A DNA stretch of 64,000 bases from Massilia sp. erpn (lineage in GTDB: Bacteria; Pseudomonadota; Gammaproteobacteria; Burkholderiales; Burkholderiaceae_D), in assembly GCF_024400215.1 (NCBI RefSeq), contig NZ_CP053748.1:3410001-3474000 (forward strand), read 5' to 3'. Below the pieces are notes generated by a model. The model was given only the letters and a program-made list of their open reading frames with translations, was not told the origin of the DNA and did not search any database. Below, one piece after another: positions 20,099-28,588 of the stretch; position 1 is the first letter of the stretch; each line of letters starts with the position of its first letter. The position numbers and the translations under genes are program-made.

Positions 20099-21109
20099 AT
20101 GCAAACCCTCCAAATCAGCATCTATGCGCTGGCCTTGTTGATCTTCCTGGCGCTGGTGTTTGACTTCATGAACGGCTTCCATGATGCGGCCAATGCAATC
20201 GCCACGGTGGTCTCCACCGGCGTGCTGAAACCGCAGACCGCAGTGGCGATGGCGGCCTTCTTCAACTTCATTGCCATCTTCATCGTCGGCCTGAAAGTGG
20301 CGACGACCATCGGCAAGGGCACCATCGATCCGGCCGTGGTCGACCATTACGTGATCTTTGGCGCGCTGGTGGGCGCCATCGTGTGGAACCTGATCACCTG
20401 GTACTACGGCATTCCATCCTCGTCCTCGCACGCCCTGATCGGCGGCCTGGTGGGCGCGGCGGTGGCCAAGTCCGGCACCGGCGCCCTGATTTCCGGCGGC
20501 CTGATCAAGACCGTCACCTTCATCGTGCTGGCGCCGCTGCTGGGCTTCGTGCTCGGTTCGGTCATCATGCTGATCGTTTCCTGGATCTTCGTGAAATCCA
20601 CGCCGCGCAAGATCGACGGCTGGTTCCGCCGCCTGCAGCTGGCCTCGGCGGCCGGCTACAGCCTGGGCCACGGCGGCAACGATGCGCAGAAAACCATGGG
20701 CATCATCTGGATGCTGCTGATCGCTTCCGGCCACGTCGCCGCCAGCGACGCCACGCCGCCGACCTGGGTGATTGTTTCCTGCTACGCGGCGATCAGCTTC
20801 GGCACGCTGTTTGGCGGCTGGCGCATCGTGAAAACCATGGGCCAGAAGATTACCAAGCTGAAACCCGTGGGCGGCTTCTGCGCCGAAACCGGCGGCGCCA
20901 TCACCCTGCTGATGGCCTCGTTCTGGGGCGTACCCGTCTCGACCACCCACACCATCACCGGCGCGATTGTCGGCGTTGGCTCGGCGCAAAAGATGTCCGC
21001 CGTGCGTTGGGGCGTGGCCGGCAACATCGTCTGGGCCTGGATCTTCACCATTCCGGCCTCGGCTTTCGTGGCCGCGATCGCCTGGTGGATCGGCACCCAC
21101 ATCATGTAA
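20099..21109 (+). CDS. pit: PiT-family inorganic phosphate transporter
   Basis: Inner-membrane phosphate:cation symporter of 336 residues, the short bacterial form. Two PiT signature repeats are visible: DFMNGFHDAANAIATVVSTGVL in the N-terminal half and GHGGNDAQKTMGI in the C-terminal half, with about ten hydrophobic segments. SSSHALIGGLVGAAVAKSG and VSTTHTITGAIVGVGSA are further conserved loops. It forms a pair with the upstream PhoU-like gene and ends in a terminator. Confidence 0.95.
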   Translation: MQTLQISIYALALLIFLALVFDFMNGFHDAANAIATVVSTGVLKPQTAVAMAAFFNFIAIFIVGLKVATTIGKGTIDPAVVDHYVIFGALVGAIVWNLITWYYGIPSSSSHALIGGLVGAAVAKSGTGALISGGLIKTVTFIVLAPLLGFVLGSVIMLIVSWIFVKSTPRKIDGWFRRLQLASAAGYSLGHGGNDAQKTMGIIWMLLIASGHVAASDATPPTWVIVSCYAAISFGTLFGGWRIVKTMGQKITKLKPVGGFCAETGGAITLLMASFWGVPVSTTHTITGAIVGVGSAQKMSAVRWGVAGNIVWAWIFTIPASAFVAAIAWWIGTHIM

Positions 21110-21126
21110 GCAGCCAGTATCGGCAC

Positions 21127-21158
21127 AAAAAAGGGAGTCTTCGGACTCCCTTTTCTTT
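21127..21158 (+). terminator. Terminator after pit
   Basis: AAAAGGGAGTC and GACTCCCTTTT pair around a TTCG loop and are followed by a T-rich tract. Its A-rich 5' flank could also let it serve the converging gene on the minus strand. Confidence 0.88.
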
Positions 21159-21178
21159 TGAGCGCAAAGGCGTTGGTC

Positions 21179-22114
21179 TTAGTGGCTGCCGTAGACGATT
21201 TTGTCGTCGACCATATACAGCTGGCAGGCGCGGTGGGCGTAGTCCTGGCATAGCTGGAGGGCGCGGGCGCGCGGGTCGGCGGGGAGGGCGGGATTGTCGG
21301 GGTGGGTGCCGGCGACGGAGACGGAATAGCCATTGTCGGAGATGGCAAAGGCGCGCGGCAGGGGCTTTTGCAGGAAGAGGCGGAAGCGCTCCTGGCCCTT
21401 GGATGTCAGATGCGGCACCGGGTCGTCCACCGTCAGCGGCGCGAACGGCAGGGTCAGCGCGACCGGCTGGGCCGGCTGGCCGAGCAGTTCGTGCGAGAGC
21501 TGTTCGCTGCAGGCTTCGGACAGGGCGGTCAGCGCGCGCTTCAGACGCGCGGCCTGGTTGGCCAGCATCTCGTCGTAGGTGGGCGGCTGCAGCTTACGGT
21601 CGCTCTGGGCCTGGCAGCTGGCGTTGGCCAGCGATTTTTTCGTGGCGGTGTCGATCAGCCGGGCGCGCGCCCCGTATTCGACCTGATAGTGGCTGGTGTC
21701 CAGACCCAGATAGGCGAATTTCCAGCTGCCCTGGACGTCGACCAGCAGCCGGCTGTCCGGCGCCGGCGCGGCAAGGGCAGCGCCATCGCTGTCGTCCAGC
21801 ACCAGCGCCTGCGGGGCGGCGAGCATGCCGTAGCTGGCGGCCAGGCGCTGGGCGAGCGTGCGGCTCAGGCGTGGAGTGGGGTCTTCGATCTGGTTGTCGG
21901 CTACCAGCTTGTCGCCGCTTGAAACGCTGGATAGGGCGCCGAACACGCCAAACAAGGCATTCCCAGCGGAGAAGGCGGTGAAGCGGGGCGTCGGACGCTG
22001 CGTCGGCTGCACGGTCTGGCCGCTGAGCGTGGCGGCCAATTGCGGATCGAGGGCGGCAGCGCCGGCACCTTGGCTGGCGCCCAGCAGCAGGGCGAGGAGG
22101 GCGTGTGGTTTCAT
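21179..22114 (-). CDS. Hypothetical exported protein
   Basis: Not recognised. It encodes 311 residues with an N-terminal signal peptide (MKPHALLALLLGASQGAGA). The mature protein has an Ala/Leu-rich first half, a central part with beta character (LLVDVQGSWKFAYLGLDTSHYQVEYGARARLID) and a C-terminal segment RARALQLCQDYAHRACQLYMVDDKIVYG with two Cys, a layout seen at the ends of some periplasmic beta-sandwich proteins. No lipobox or catalytic motif is evident. It converges on the pit terminator and is divergent from the XRE-cupin regulator, sharing a short AT-rich intergenic region. Confidence 0.65.
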   Translation of the reverse strand: MKPHALLALLLGASQGAGAAALDPQLAATLSGQTVQPTQRPTPRFTAFSAGNALFGVFGALSSVSSGDKLVADNQIEDPTPRLSRTLAQRLAASYGMLAAPQALVLDDSDGAALAAPAPDSRLLVDVQGSWKFAYLGLDTSHYQVEYGARARLIDTATKKSLANASCQAQSDRKLQPPTYDEMLANQAARLKRALTALSEACSEQLSHELLGQPAQPVALTLPFAPLTVDDPVPHLTSKGQERFRLFLQKPLPRAFAISDNGYSVSVAGTHPDNPALPADPRARALQLCQDYAHRACQLYMVDDKIVYGSH

Positions 22115-22174
22115 GCATCCATGCTGTCATATTGTCATTATCAAATCAATACTCTTCTGGATGGTTTGTGTTGA

Positions 22175-22209
22175 TTCCCATAATTGAGATATGATCTCAA
22201 TTATGGGAA
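22175..22209. promoter_or_regulatory. Perfect 35-bp palindromic operator
   Basis: The 16-base arm 22175-22190 (TTCCCATAATTGAGAT) is exactly complementary to 22194-22209, around a 3-base centre. It overlaps a -10-like TATGAT (22190-22195) that pairs with TTGTGT (22166-22171) at an 18-base spacing. This layout is what an autorepressor needs; it lies directly upstream of the XRE-cupin gene and within reach of the divergent gene. Confidence 0.82.
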
Positions 22210-22217
22210 ATTCAAGC

Positions 22218-22766
22218 ATGGAAGAACGCCTGGTGCAGCGGCTGGCGGGGCTGCGCGAAGCGCGCGGCTGGTCACTGGAGGAATTGGCGGCGGCGAGCGG
22301 GATCAGCCGCGCCACCTTGTCGCGCCTGGAGCGCGGCGAGAGCAGCCCGACGGCGGCGCTGCTGGGCAAGCTGTGCGCGGTGTATGGCATGCCGATGTCG
22401 CGCCTGATCGCCGAGGCCGAGGCGCAGCCGGCGCAGCTGATCCGCCGGAGCGAGCAGGCCGAGTGGCGCGACCCGGCTACGGGTTTCGTGCGGCGCATGG
22501 TGTCGCCGCCGGCGCGCGGTTTCGGCGCGGAGCTGATCGAGGGCCGTCTGCCGGCCGGTGCCGTCATTGATTACGAGCAGCCGCCGGTGCGCGGCATGGA
22601 GCAGCATCTGTGGATGCTGGGCGGCGCGCTCGATTACACGCTGGAGGGCAAGGTCTACAGCCTGCAGCCCGGCGACTGCCTGCGCTTCCACCTGTTTGGC
22701 CCCACCCGTTTTTCCTGTCCCGGCCCGGCCGATGCCCACTACCTGATAGCCATATGCGAACCATAG
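22218..22766 (+). CDS. XRE-family regulator with C-terminal cupin domain
   Basis: A transcription factor of about 182 residues. The N-terminal helix-turn-helix (LREARGWSLEELAAASGISRATLSRLERGESSPTAALLGKL) is followed by a cupin domain (about 95-180, VRGMEQHLWMLGGALDYTLEGKVYSLQPGDCLRFH) that probably senses a small ligand. In-frame ATGs at 22191 and 22203 lie inside the palindrome and the -10 region, so I take ATG 22218, which has GGGA 9 bases upstream; 22203 is an alternative if the mRNA is leaderless. The next gene overlaps it by 13 bases, so the regulator and a GNAT enzyme form a unit. XRE-cupin/GNAT pairs often act in amine or amino acid metabolism, which is inference. Confidence 0.88.
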   Translation: MEERLVQRLAGLREARGWSLEELAAASGISRATLSRLERGESSPTAALLGKLCAVYGMPMSRLIAEAEAQPAQLIRRSEQAEWRDPATGFVRRMVSPPARGFGAELIEGRLPAGAVIDYEQPPVRGMEQHLWMLGGALDYTLEGKVYSLQPGDCLRFHLFGPTRFSCPGPADAHYLIAICEP

Positions 22767-23296
22767 AAGAACTGGACGGCGCCGGTCTGCGCGCCAATCT
22801 CGATGCCTTGGCCGAGGTGCTGCACGACTGCGTGCAGCATGGCGCCAGCGTCGGCTTTGTCTTTCCTTTCACGCTGGACGATGCGCGCGGCTTCTGGCGC
22901 GAGCTGGTCCCGCAGATCGAGAGCGGGGCGCGCAAGCTGCTGGTGGCGCGCGATGCCGATGGCGTGGTCTGCGCCACGGTGCAGCTGGGATTGGCGATGC
23001 CGCCCAACGGCCGCCACCGCGCCGACGTCAACAAGATGCTGGTGCATACGCGGGCGCGCCGCCAAGGCTTGGCCGGCAAGCTGCTGGCGGCGGCCGAGGA
23101 GCATGCGCGCGCGCTGGGCCGCAGCTTGCTGGTGCTCGATACCTGGAGCGGCAGTCCGGCCGAGGATTTGTACCGCAAGCAGGGCTACCAGCTGTGCGGC
23201 CAGATTCCGCAATACGCGCTGGCGGCCGAGGGCGGCCTCGGCGCGACCACGGTGATGTACAAGCTGCTGGCGCAGCCGTGCACGCTGGCGGAATAG
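22754..23296 (+). CDS. GNAT-family N-acetyltransferase
   Basis: A 180-residue acetyl-CoA-dependent acetyltransferase of unknown substrate. The GNAT core is visible: VCATVQLGLAMPPNGRHRADVNKMLVHTRARRQGLAGKLLAAAEEHAR, in which the RRQGLAG motif is the acetyl-CoA pyrophosphate-binding loop, followed by LLVLDTWSGSPAEDLYRKQGYQ. It begins within the end of the XRE-cupin gene (13-base overlap), so expression should follow that regulator. A MITE-like palindrome starts 5 bases after its stop. Confidence 0.9.
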   Translation: MRTIEELDGAGLRANLDALAEVLHDCVQHGASVGFVFPFTLDDARGFWRELVPQIESGARKLLVARDADGVVCATVQLGLAMPPNGRHRADVNKMLVHTRARRQGLAGKLLAAAEEHARALGRSLLVLDTWSGSPAEDLYRKQGYQLCGQIPQYALAAEGGLGATTVMYKLLAQPCTLAE

Positions 23297-23300
23297 GGTG

Positions 23301-23479
23301 CTACCCATCTTACTGCGAGGTATCGCCTCGTTTTGTCTCGTTGCGTCTCGCATTGTCTCGCCATCTTGCTTTTGCTGCGGCTTTTTGCCCAGGGCGTTCT
23401 GTGCCGGAGGAAAAAACGCGAGACAAAGCGCGGCACAACGAGACAAAACGAGGCGTTGGCTACCAGTAAGAAGGCATAG
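23301..23479. repeat. MITE-like nested inverted repeat
   Basis: A 179-bp non-coding element. The ends CTACCCATCTTACTG (23301-23315) and, inverted, 23464-23479 match over CTTACTG with further partial identity. Inside are a perfect 20-bp inverted repeat (CGCCTCGTTTTGTCTCGTTG at 23324-23343 against 23436-23455) and a 9-bp pair (23353-23361 against 23418-23426). TGTCTCG or CGTCTCG is repeated several times in each arm. It encodes nothing. A non-autonomous mobile element or REP-type mosaic is likely; no flanking target duplication is convincing. Confidence 0.7.
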
Positions 23480-23494
23480 TCCCTCTACCCCCGC

Positions 23495-25858
23495 TTACTT
23501 GATGCACACGGCCCGCACCATCTTGATGTCGGTAATGCCGAGCAGGACTTTCTCGATGCCATCCATCTTCAAGGTCAGCATGCCGTCTTCCAGCGCGGCG
23601 GCCAGCAGTTCGGCCACGCGCGCATGTTCCTGCAGCAGCTTCTTGACGCGGTCGGTGCCGAGCATCAGCTCATGCAGGCCGACGCGGCCCTTATAGCCTT
23701 TGTTGCACTCCTCGCAGCCCAGCGCGCGGTACAGGGTGAAACGCCCGTCCGCATCCCCATAGCGTTCGCGCCAGCCGGCCAGCACCGTGGCGCGGCTGGC
23801 TTTGGCATCCTTCTGGAAGCCGGCCGTATGCTGCAATTCGCTGCAAAACTCGGTCAGAAGCAGGTCCAGTTCCGCCGCGCCCGGATGGTAGGCCTGCTTG
23901 CATTTGCCGCACAGGCGCTTGGCCAGGCGCTGGGCCAGGATGCCGAGCAAGGCGTCGGCGAAATTGAAAGGGTCCATGCCCATATCGAGCAGGCGCACCA
24001 CCGATTCCGGCGCGCTGTTGGTGTGCAGGGTGGCGAACACCAGGTGGCCGGTGAGCGAGGCTTCGATGCCCATGCCCACGGTTTCCTTGTCGCGCATCTC
24101 GCCTACCATGATGATGTCGGGATCGGCGCGCAGGAAGGCGCGCATCACGGTGGCGAAATCGAGGCCGGCCTTGCGGTTGACCTGCACCTGGCGCAAGCCT
24201 TTCTGCGTGATTTCGACCGGGTCTTCGGCCGTCCAGATTTTCGTGTCCGGCGTGTTCAGGTAATTCAGCACCGAGTGCAGCGTGGTGGTCTTGCCCGAGC
24301 CGGTCGGGCCGCAGACGAAGAACAGGCCATACGGCTTTTCCACCGTGGCGCGCAGGCGGTCCAGGTTGAAGGGCAGCACGCCCAGCTTGTCGAGCGGGAT
24401 CGGTTCGCCCGCCGCCAGGATGCGCATCACCACATCTTCCACGCCGCCGGTGGAGGGGATGGTGGCCACGCGCAGCTCGATGTCCAGCGGGCCGTATTTC
24501 TTGAACTTGATCTTGCCGTCCTGCGGCTTGCGGCGCTCGGAAATATCGAGGTCGCACATGATCTTGATGCGCGCCACCAGCGCCGCGCGGTAGGCGGCGG
24601 GAATCTCGATGTACGGCACCAGCGTGCCGTCCTTGCGGAAGCGGATGCCGGTCTTGCCCTTGCCCGGCAGCGGTTCGATATGGATGTCGGACACGCCCTG
24701 GCGGTAGGCGTCGGTGATCACCTTGTTGAGCAGCTTGACCAGCTCATTTTCGACCGCCTCCGGCACTTCGGCGCTGTCGAATTCCTCGTCGCCTTCCTCC
24801 ATGCCCGAGAGCAGCTCGCCCACGCTGGAACTGTCGCCCGCCGCGTCGTAGAACTGGTCCACGGTCTGCTGGAATTCGCGCGCCGTCGTCACGCGGAACA
24901 GCAGCTTAGCCTTGGGGAAGATCTGGTTGACGACGCGCGCGCCCATCACCCGTTCCGGATCGTGGGCCAGCACGGTCAGGCCATCCTTGCCATCCTCCAG
25001 CGGCAGCCAGCCCGCTTCCTCCACGTACTGGCGCTTCAGGTTCTTCAGCAGCTCGACCGGTTTCAAGCGCTCGGCCTTGAACGGCTCGTAAGGCAGGTTG
25101 TGGAAGTGCGCCAGCGACTGGCCGATGTCGGGCAGGCGCACCTGGAACTGGTCGAGCAGCACCTCTTCCAACGCCAAGCCTTTCTGCCGCGCCGAGCGCA
25201 CCGCCAGTTCCAGCTCGCCCGCCGCCAGCACGCCGTCCGTCACCAGGCCGTCGTATTTGGTGCGCACCAGTTGCGGCGGTTTCATGCGCTGGCTGAAGGC
25301 CACCGACAGGGTTTCGCACAGCTCCTTCACGCCTTCCAGCACGATCGAGGAAAACGGCCCGCCGTCGCGGTTGTTGATGAACTGGACCACGCCCAGCAGA
25401 TCGTGCGATTCCACCGAGATCAGCGGCGCCACCAGCATTTCGCGCGTGCGGTAGCCGGTGCGCTGGTCCACGCCTTTCTGGAAGCGCAGGTCGGCCGAGA
25501 TGCGGTGCAGCTCTGCCTCGTCGTACACGTCAGCGATGTTCAGGGTTTCGCGCGTCAGCGCCACATAGCCGGCGATGCTGTGCGGCGAGACTGCCAGCTT
25601 CAGGTCGCGGAAGGTGGTCAGGCCGGTCTTGACCTTGGAGACGATGTAATCCTTTTCATGGTCCATCGCATACAGCGTGAAGCGGTCGCAATGCAGCAGG
25701 TCGCAGAATTCCATACCCAGGTCGAGCATGATTTCATCGAGATTGCTGGTGGCGTGGATCTTGGTGCTGACGGTCTGCAGCTTGCGGAAGAAGGCCAGAC
25801 GCAAGCTGGTGTCACTGGGTTCGCTGACGGGATCGCGGGGAATGTAGGCATCATTCAT
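23495..25858 (-). CDS. GAF-domain PilB/GspE-type secretion ATPase
   Basis: A 787-residue fusion. Residues about 20-190 form a GAF domain (KLQTVSTKIHATSNLDEIMLDL...LVAPLISVESHDLLGVVQFINN). About 205-340 resemble the MshEN/GspE N-terminal domain (LPYEPFKAERLKPVELL...DGLTVLAHDPERV), which binds c-di-GMP in some homologues. The rest is a type II/IV secretion ATPase: SDIHIEPLPGKGKTGIRFRKDG, Walker A GPTGSGKTTTLHS (about 515-527), the Asp box, Walker B FLRADPDIIMVGEMRD, the His box TGHLVFATLHTNSAPES and the four-Cys zinc site CGKC...CEEC. No pilin or secretin gene adjoins it, so its machine is unclear. It is 14 bases downstream of the MBL gene on the same strand. Confidence 0.92.
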   Translation of the reverse strand: MNDAYIPRDPVSEPSDTSLRLAFFRKLQTVSTKIHATSNLDEIMLDLGMEFCDLLHCDRFTLYAMDHEKDYIVSKVKTGLTTFRDLKLAVSPHSIAGYVALTRETLNIADVYDEAELHRISADLRFQKGVDQRTGYRTREMLVAPLISVESHDLLGVVQFINNRDGGPFSSIVLEGVKELCETLSVAFSQRMKPPQLVRTKYDGLVTDGVLAAGELELAVRSARQKGLALEEVLLDQFQVRLPDIGQSLAHFHNLPYEPFKAERLKPVELLKNLKRQYVEEAGWLPLEDGKDGLTVLAHDPERVMGARVVNQIFPKAKLLFRVTTAREFQQTVDQFYDAAGDSSSVGELLSGMEEGDEEFDSAEVPEAVENELVKLLNKVITDAYRQGVSDIHIEPLPGKGKTGIRFRKDGTLVPYIEIPAAYRAALVARIKIMCDLDISERRKPQDGKIKFKKYGPLDIELRVATIPSTGGVEDVVMRILAAGEPIPLDKLGVLPFNLDRLRATVEKPYGLFFVCGPTGSGKTTTLHSVLNYLNTPDTKIWTAEDPVEITQKGLRQVQVNRKAGLDFATVMRAFLRADPDIIMVGEMRDKETVGMGIEASLTGHLVFATLHTNSAPESVVRLLDMGMDPFNFADALLGILAQRLAKRLCGKCKQAYHPGAAELDLLLTEFCSELQHTAGFQKDAKASRATVLAGWRERYGDADGRFTLYRALGCEECNKGYKGRVGLHELMLGTDRVKKLLQEHARVAELLAAALEDGMLTLKMDGIEKVLLGITDIKMVRAVCIK

Positions 25859-25872
25859 CGGCTGCTCTGCTC

Positions 25873-26766
25873 TTAGAGTTCGACTTCCAGACCTTCATAG
25901 GCCAGAAAGACTTGCAGTCCTTCCGGCAGCGGCGCATGGCGCGCCATGACTTCAGCAAACACCGCTTCCAGCTCGTCGTCGCTGCGGGTCGGCTCGTGGT
26001 GGGTACAGTACAGGACCTTGGCGCCGGTGCGGATCGCCATGGCCAGCGCGGCGTCGAACGTGCCGTGGCCCCAGCCGCGCTTGGACGGATATTCTTCGCG
26101 CGTGTACGAGGAATCGATGATCAGCGCATCCACGCCCTGGGCCGCCGCGTCGATGGCGCGCGTGCGCTGGTCGACCTGCAACTGGCAGGCTGCGTGCTCG
26201 GGATGGCCGGCGGGGAAGAGGTTGTACAGCGGCTCGTGGTCGCCGGTGAAGAACAGCGACTTGCCGCCGCTCTCGATGCGGTAGCCCAGATCGGTGACGG
26301 GGTGGCTCATCACCACGTTGCCGACGCGCGCGTCGCCCACCTCCACCGTTTCGCCGATCTCCAGCGTGCGGTAATCGATGGTGGCGTCCATCTCGGCCTC
26401 GCCCACCGGGAAGTAGCTGTTCTGCAGCTGCACCCCCATCACATGGGCGATGCCGTTGCCGGTGGCCGGATCGCTGGCGCCGTAAATGCATACGCGGCTG
26501 CCCTTGATGAACAGCGGCGTGAAAAAAGGCAGGCCGTGGATATGGTCCCAATGGCTGTGGGTGATGAAGATATTCGCCTGCACCGGCGTCTTGCCCTCGG
26601 CCAGCAGTCCCTGGGCCAGCGCGAAAATGCCGGTGCCGGCGTCGAGCACAATCAGGGTGCCGTCGTCGCTGCGCACTTCGATGCAGGTGGTATTGCCGCC
26701 ATAGCGCACGGTGCGCGGGCCGGGGGAAGGAATCGAACCGCGCACCCCCCAGAATCGGAATTTCAT
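25873..26766 (-). CDS. MBL-fold metallohydrolase
   Basis: A 297-residue metallo-beta-lactamase-fold hydrolase. The metal motif is ITHSHWDHIHGLPFF, with further ligands in MSHPVTDLGYR, FFTGDHEPLYN and CTHHEPTRSDDELE. The N-terminus FRFWGVRGSIPSPGPRTVRYGGNTTCIEV defines a subgroup related to RNase Z and class II cyclic-nucleotide phosphodiesterases; the true substrate is not known to me. It is cotranscribed with the GAF-ATPase and divergent from the HD-GYP/cyclase genes, so a role in cyclic-nucleotide turnover is plausible, but this is inference. Confidence 0.88.
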   Translation of the reverse strand: MKFRFWGVRGSIPSPGPRTVRYGGNTTCIEVRSDDGTLIVLDAGTGIFALAQGLLAEGKTPVQANIFITHSHWDHIHGLPFFTPLFIKGSRVCIYGASDPATGNGIAHVMGVQLQNSYFPVGEAEMDATIDYRTLEIGETVEVGDARVGNVVMSHPVTDLGYRIESGGKSLFFTGDHEPLYNLFPAGHPEHAACQLQVDQRTRAIDAAAQGVDALIIDSSYTREEYPSKRGWGHGTFDAALAMAIRTGAKVLYCTHHEPTRSDDELEAVFAEVMARHAPLPEGLQVFLAYEGLEVEL

Positions 26767-26913
26767 TACCGGACTCCCTCCTTGCTGTCTCGCGTGTTTT
26801 TATGTTTTTGCCGTCTGTGTCGTGCATGGTAAAGACTTGCCGATGATAGCCTTTTTTTCACAATTTCTGGCTGATTCCTTGCGAATTTCCTGGCTTGCAG
26901 GCAGGATTTCAGT

Positions 26914-26929
26914 TGGTACGCCGCGTGCA
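26914..26929 (+). promoter_or_regulatory. Putative sigma54 promoter of the HD-GYP gene
   Basis: TGGTACG-N4-GTGCA has the -24 GG and -12 GC at the exact spacing of the sigma54 consensus TGGCACG-N4-TTGCA, with two mismatches in less critical positions. It lies 43 bases before the start codon. An enhancer-binding activator would be required. Confidence 0.55.
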
Positions 26930-26971
26930 GTACTGGCGCGGTGCGCATCGATATTGCCGAGGATAAACTTC

Positions 26972-28588
26972 ATGCATGAACCGACGCCCAGCCAGATCGC
27001 CCAGCGCCTCGACCAGCTCACGGAACTGAGCGTGGCCCTCGGCGCCAGCGAAGACACGACCCTGCTGCTGGAGCGCATCCTGCATGCGGCGCAAAGCCTG
27101 ACCCATGCCGACGGCGGCACGCTGTATCGTCCCAGCCGCGACCGGCGCAGCCTGCACTTCCACATCTCGGTCAACAACAGCCTGCAGCTGCGCCAGGGCG
27201 GCAGCAGCGGCGTGGCCGTGGATATCCCGCCCGTGCCGCTGTACGACGCCGAAGGGCGGCCGAACCTGGCCTCGGTGGCGGCGTGGTCGGCGCACCAGGG
27301 CCGCGCCGTGAATATCGAGGACGTGTATCTGGACGACGTCTTCAATTTCTCCGGCATGCGCAGCTTCGACCGCCAGTTCGGCTACCACTCGCAATCTTTC
27401 CTCACGGTGCCGATGCGCGACCATGAGGGCGCGCTGGTGGGCGTACTGCAGCTGGTGAATGCGCAAGACCCGGCCAGCGGGCGGGTGCAAGCGTTCAGCG
27501 CCACCGACCAGCGCTTTATCGAGGCGCTGGCGGCGCAGGCCGCGGTGGCGCTGACCAATCAGCAGCTCTTGCACCAGCTGGAAGAGCTGCTGCTGGCCCT
27601 GGTCAATCTGATCAATATCGGCATCGACGAGAAATCGCCTTACACCGGCCGCCACTGCCAGCTGGTGCCGGTGCTGACCATGATGCTGGCCGACGCCGTG
27701 CACCAGACCGATACCGGGCCGCTGGCCGATTTTCATATGAGCGACGCCACGCGGCGCGAGCTGTGGCTGGCCGGCCTGTTGCACGATTGCGGCAAGATCA
27801 CCACGCCGGTGCACGTGGTGGACAAGGCCACCAAACTGGAAACCCTGTTCGACCGCATCCACCTGATCGATACCCGCTTCGAAGTGCTGCTGCGCGATGC
27901 CGAACTGCGCGCCCTGCGCGCGGCGGCGACCGGTGGCGATGCGGACGCCATCCGCGTGGCGCTGGACCAGGAGTGCGCTGCCTTGCGCGCCGACCGCGCC
28001 TTCCTGCAGCATGCCAACGTCGGCGCGGAAAGCATGAGCAATGCCGACCAGGAGCGCGTGCGCCGTATTGGCGCGCGGCGCTGGGTCGGGCCGGATGGCC
28101 GGGAACAGCCCTTCCTCAGCGAGGATGAGCTGAAGAACCTGCACATCCGCGCCGGTACGCTGACCGAGGATGAGCGCAAGATCATCAACAACCACATCGT
28201 GATGACGGTGCGCATGCTGGAATCGCTGCCCTGGCCGCGGCATCTGCAGAACGTGCCGGAATTCGCGGGCGGCCACCACGAGCGCATGGACGGCAAGGGC
28301 TACCCACGCGGGCTGACCAAGGAGCAGATGTCGGTGCCGGCGCGCGTGATGGCGATTGCCGACATCTTCGAAGCGCTGACCGCGCGCGACCGGCCCTACA
28401 AGAAGGGCAAGATGCTGTCTGAGTCGCTGCACATCCTGGGCAAGTTCAGCGAGAACGGCCATATCGATCCCGACCTGTTCGATATTTTCATCCGCCGCAA
28501 GGTCTATCTCGACTATGCGCGCAAGCATATGGACCCGCGCCAGGTCGATGTGATCGACGAGGCGCTGATCCCCGGCTATACGCCATGA
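26972..28588 (+). CDS. GAF/HD-GYP domain phosphodiesterase
   Basis: Probable cyclic-di-GMP phosphodiesterase of 538 residues. An N-terminal GAF domain (about 15-190) is followed by an HD domain (LLHDCGKITTPVHVVDKATK, near 265) and the GYP signature (GHHERMDGKGYPRGLTKEQMSVPARVMAIADIFEALTARDRPYKKGK, near 433). About 165 residues separate HD from GYP where about 70 is usual, so this is a variant with an insertion of roughly 95 residues rich in Ala, Arg and Asp. ATG 26972 follows a GAGGA ribosome site. The stop overlaps the cyclase start (ATGA), so the two are translationally coupled. Confidence 0.93.
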   Translation: MHEPTPSQIAQRLDQLTELSVALGASEDTTLLLERILHAAQSLTHADGGTLYRPSRDRRSLHFHISVNNSLQLRQGGSSGVAVDIPPVPLYDAEGRPNLASVAAWSAHQGRAVNIEDVYLDDVFNFSGMRSFDRQFGYHSQSFLTVPMRDHEGALVGVLQLVNAQDPASGRVQAFSATDQRFIEALAAQAAVALTNQQLLHQLEELLLALVNLINIGIDEKSPYTGRHCQLVPVLTMMLADAVHQTDTGPLADFHMSDATRRELWLAGLLHDCGKITTPVHVVDKATKLETLFDRIHLIDTRFEVLLRDAELRALRAAATGGDADAIRVALDQECAALRADRAFLQHANVGAESMSNADQERVRRIGARRWVGPDGREQPFLSEDELKNLHIRAGTLTEDERKIINNHIVMTVRMLESLPWPRHLQNVPEFAGGHHERMDGKGYPRGLTKEQMSVPARVMAIADIFEALTARDRPYKKGKMLSESLHILGKFSENGHIDPDLFDIFIRRKVYLDYARKHMDPRQVDVIDEALIPGYTP

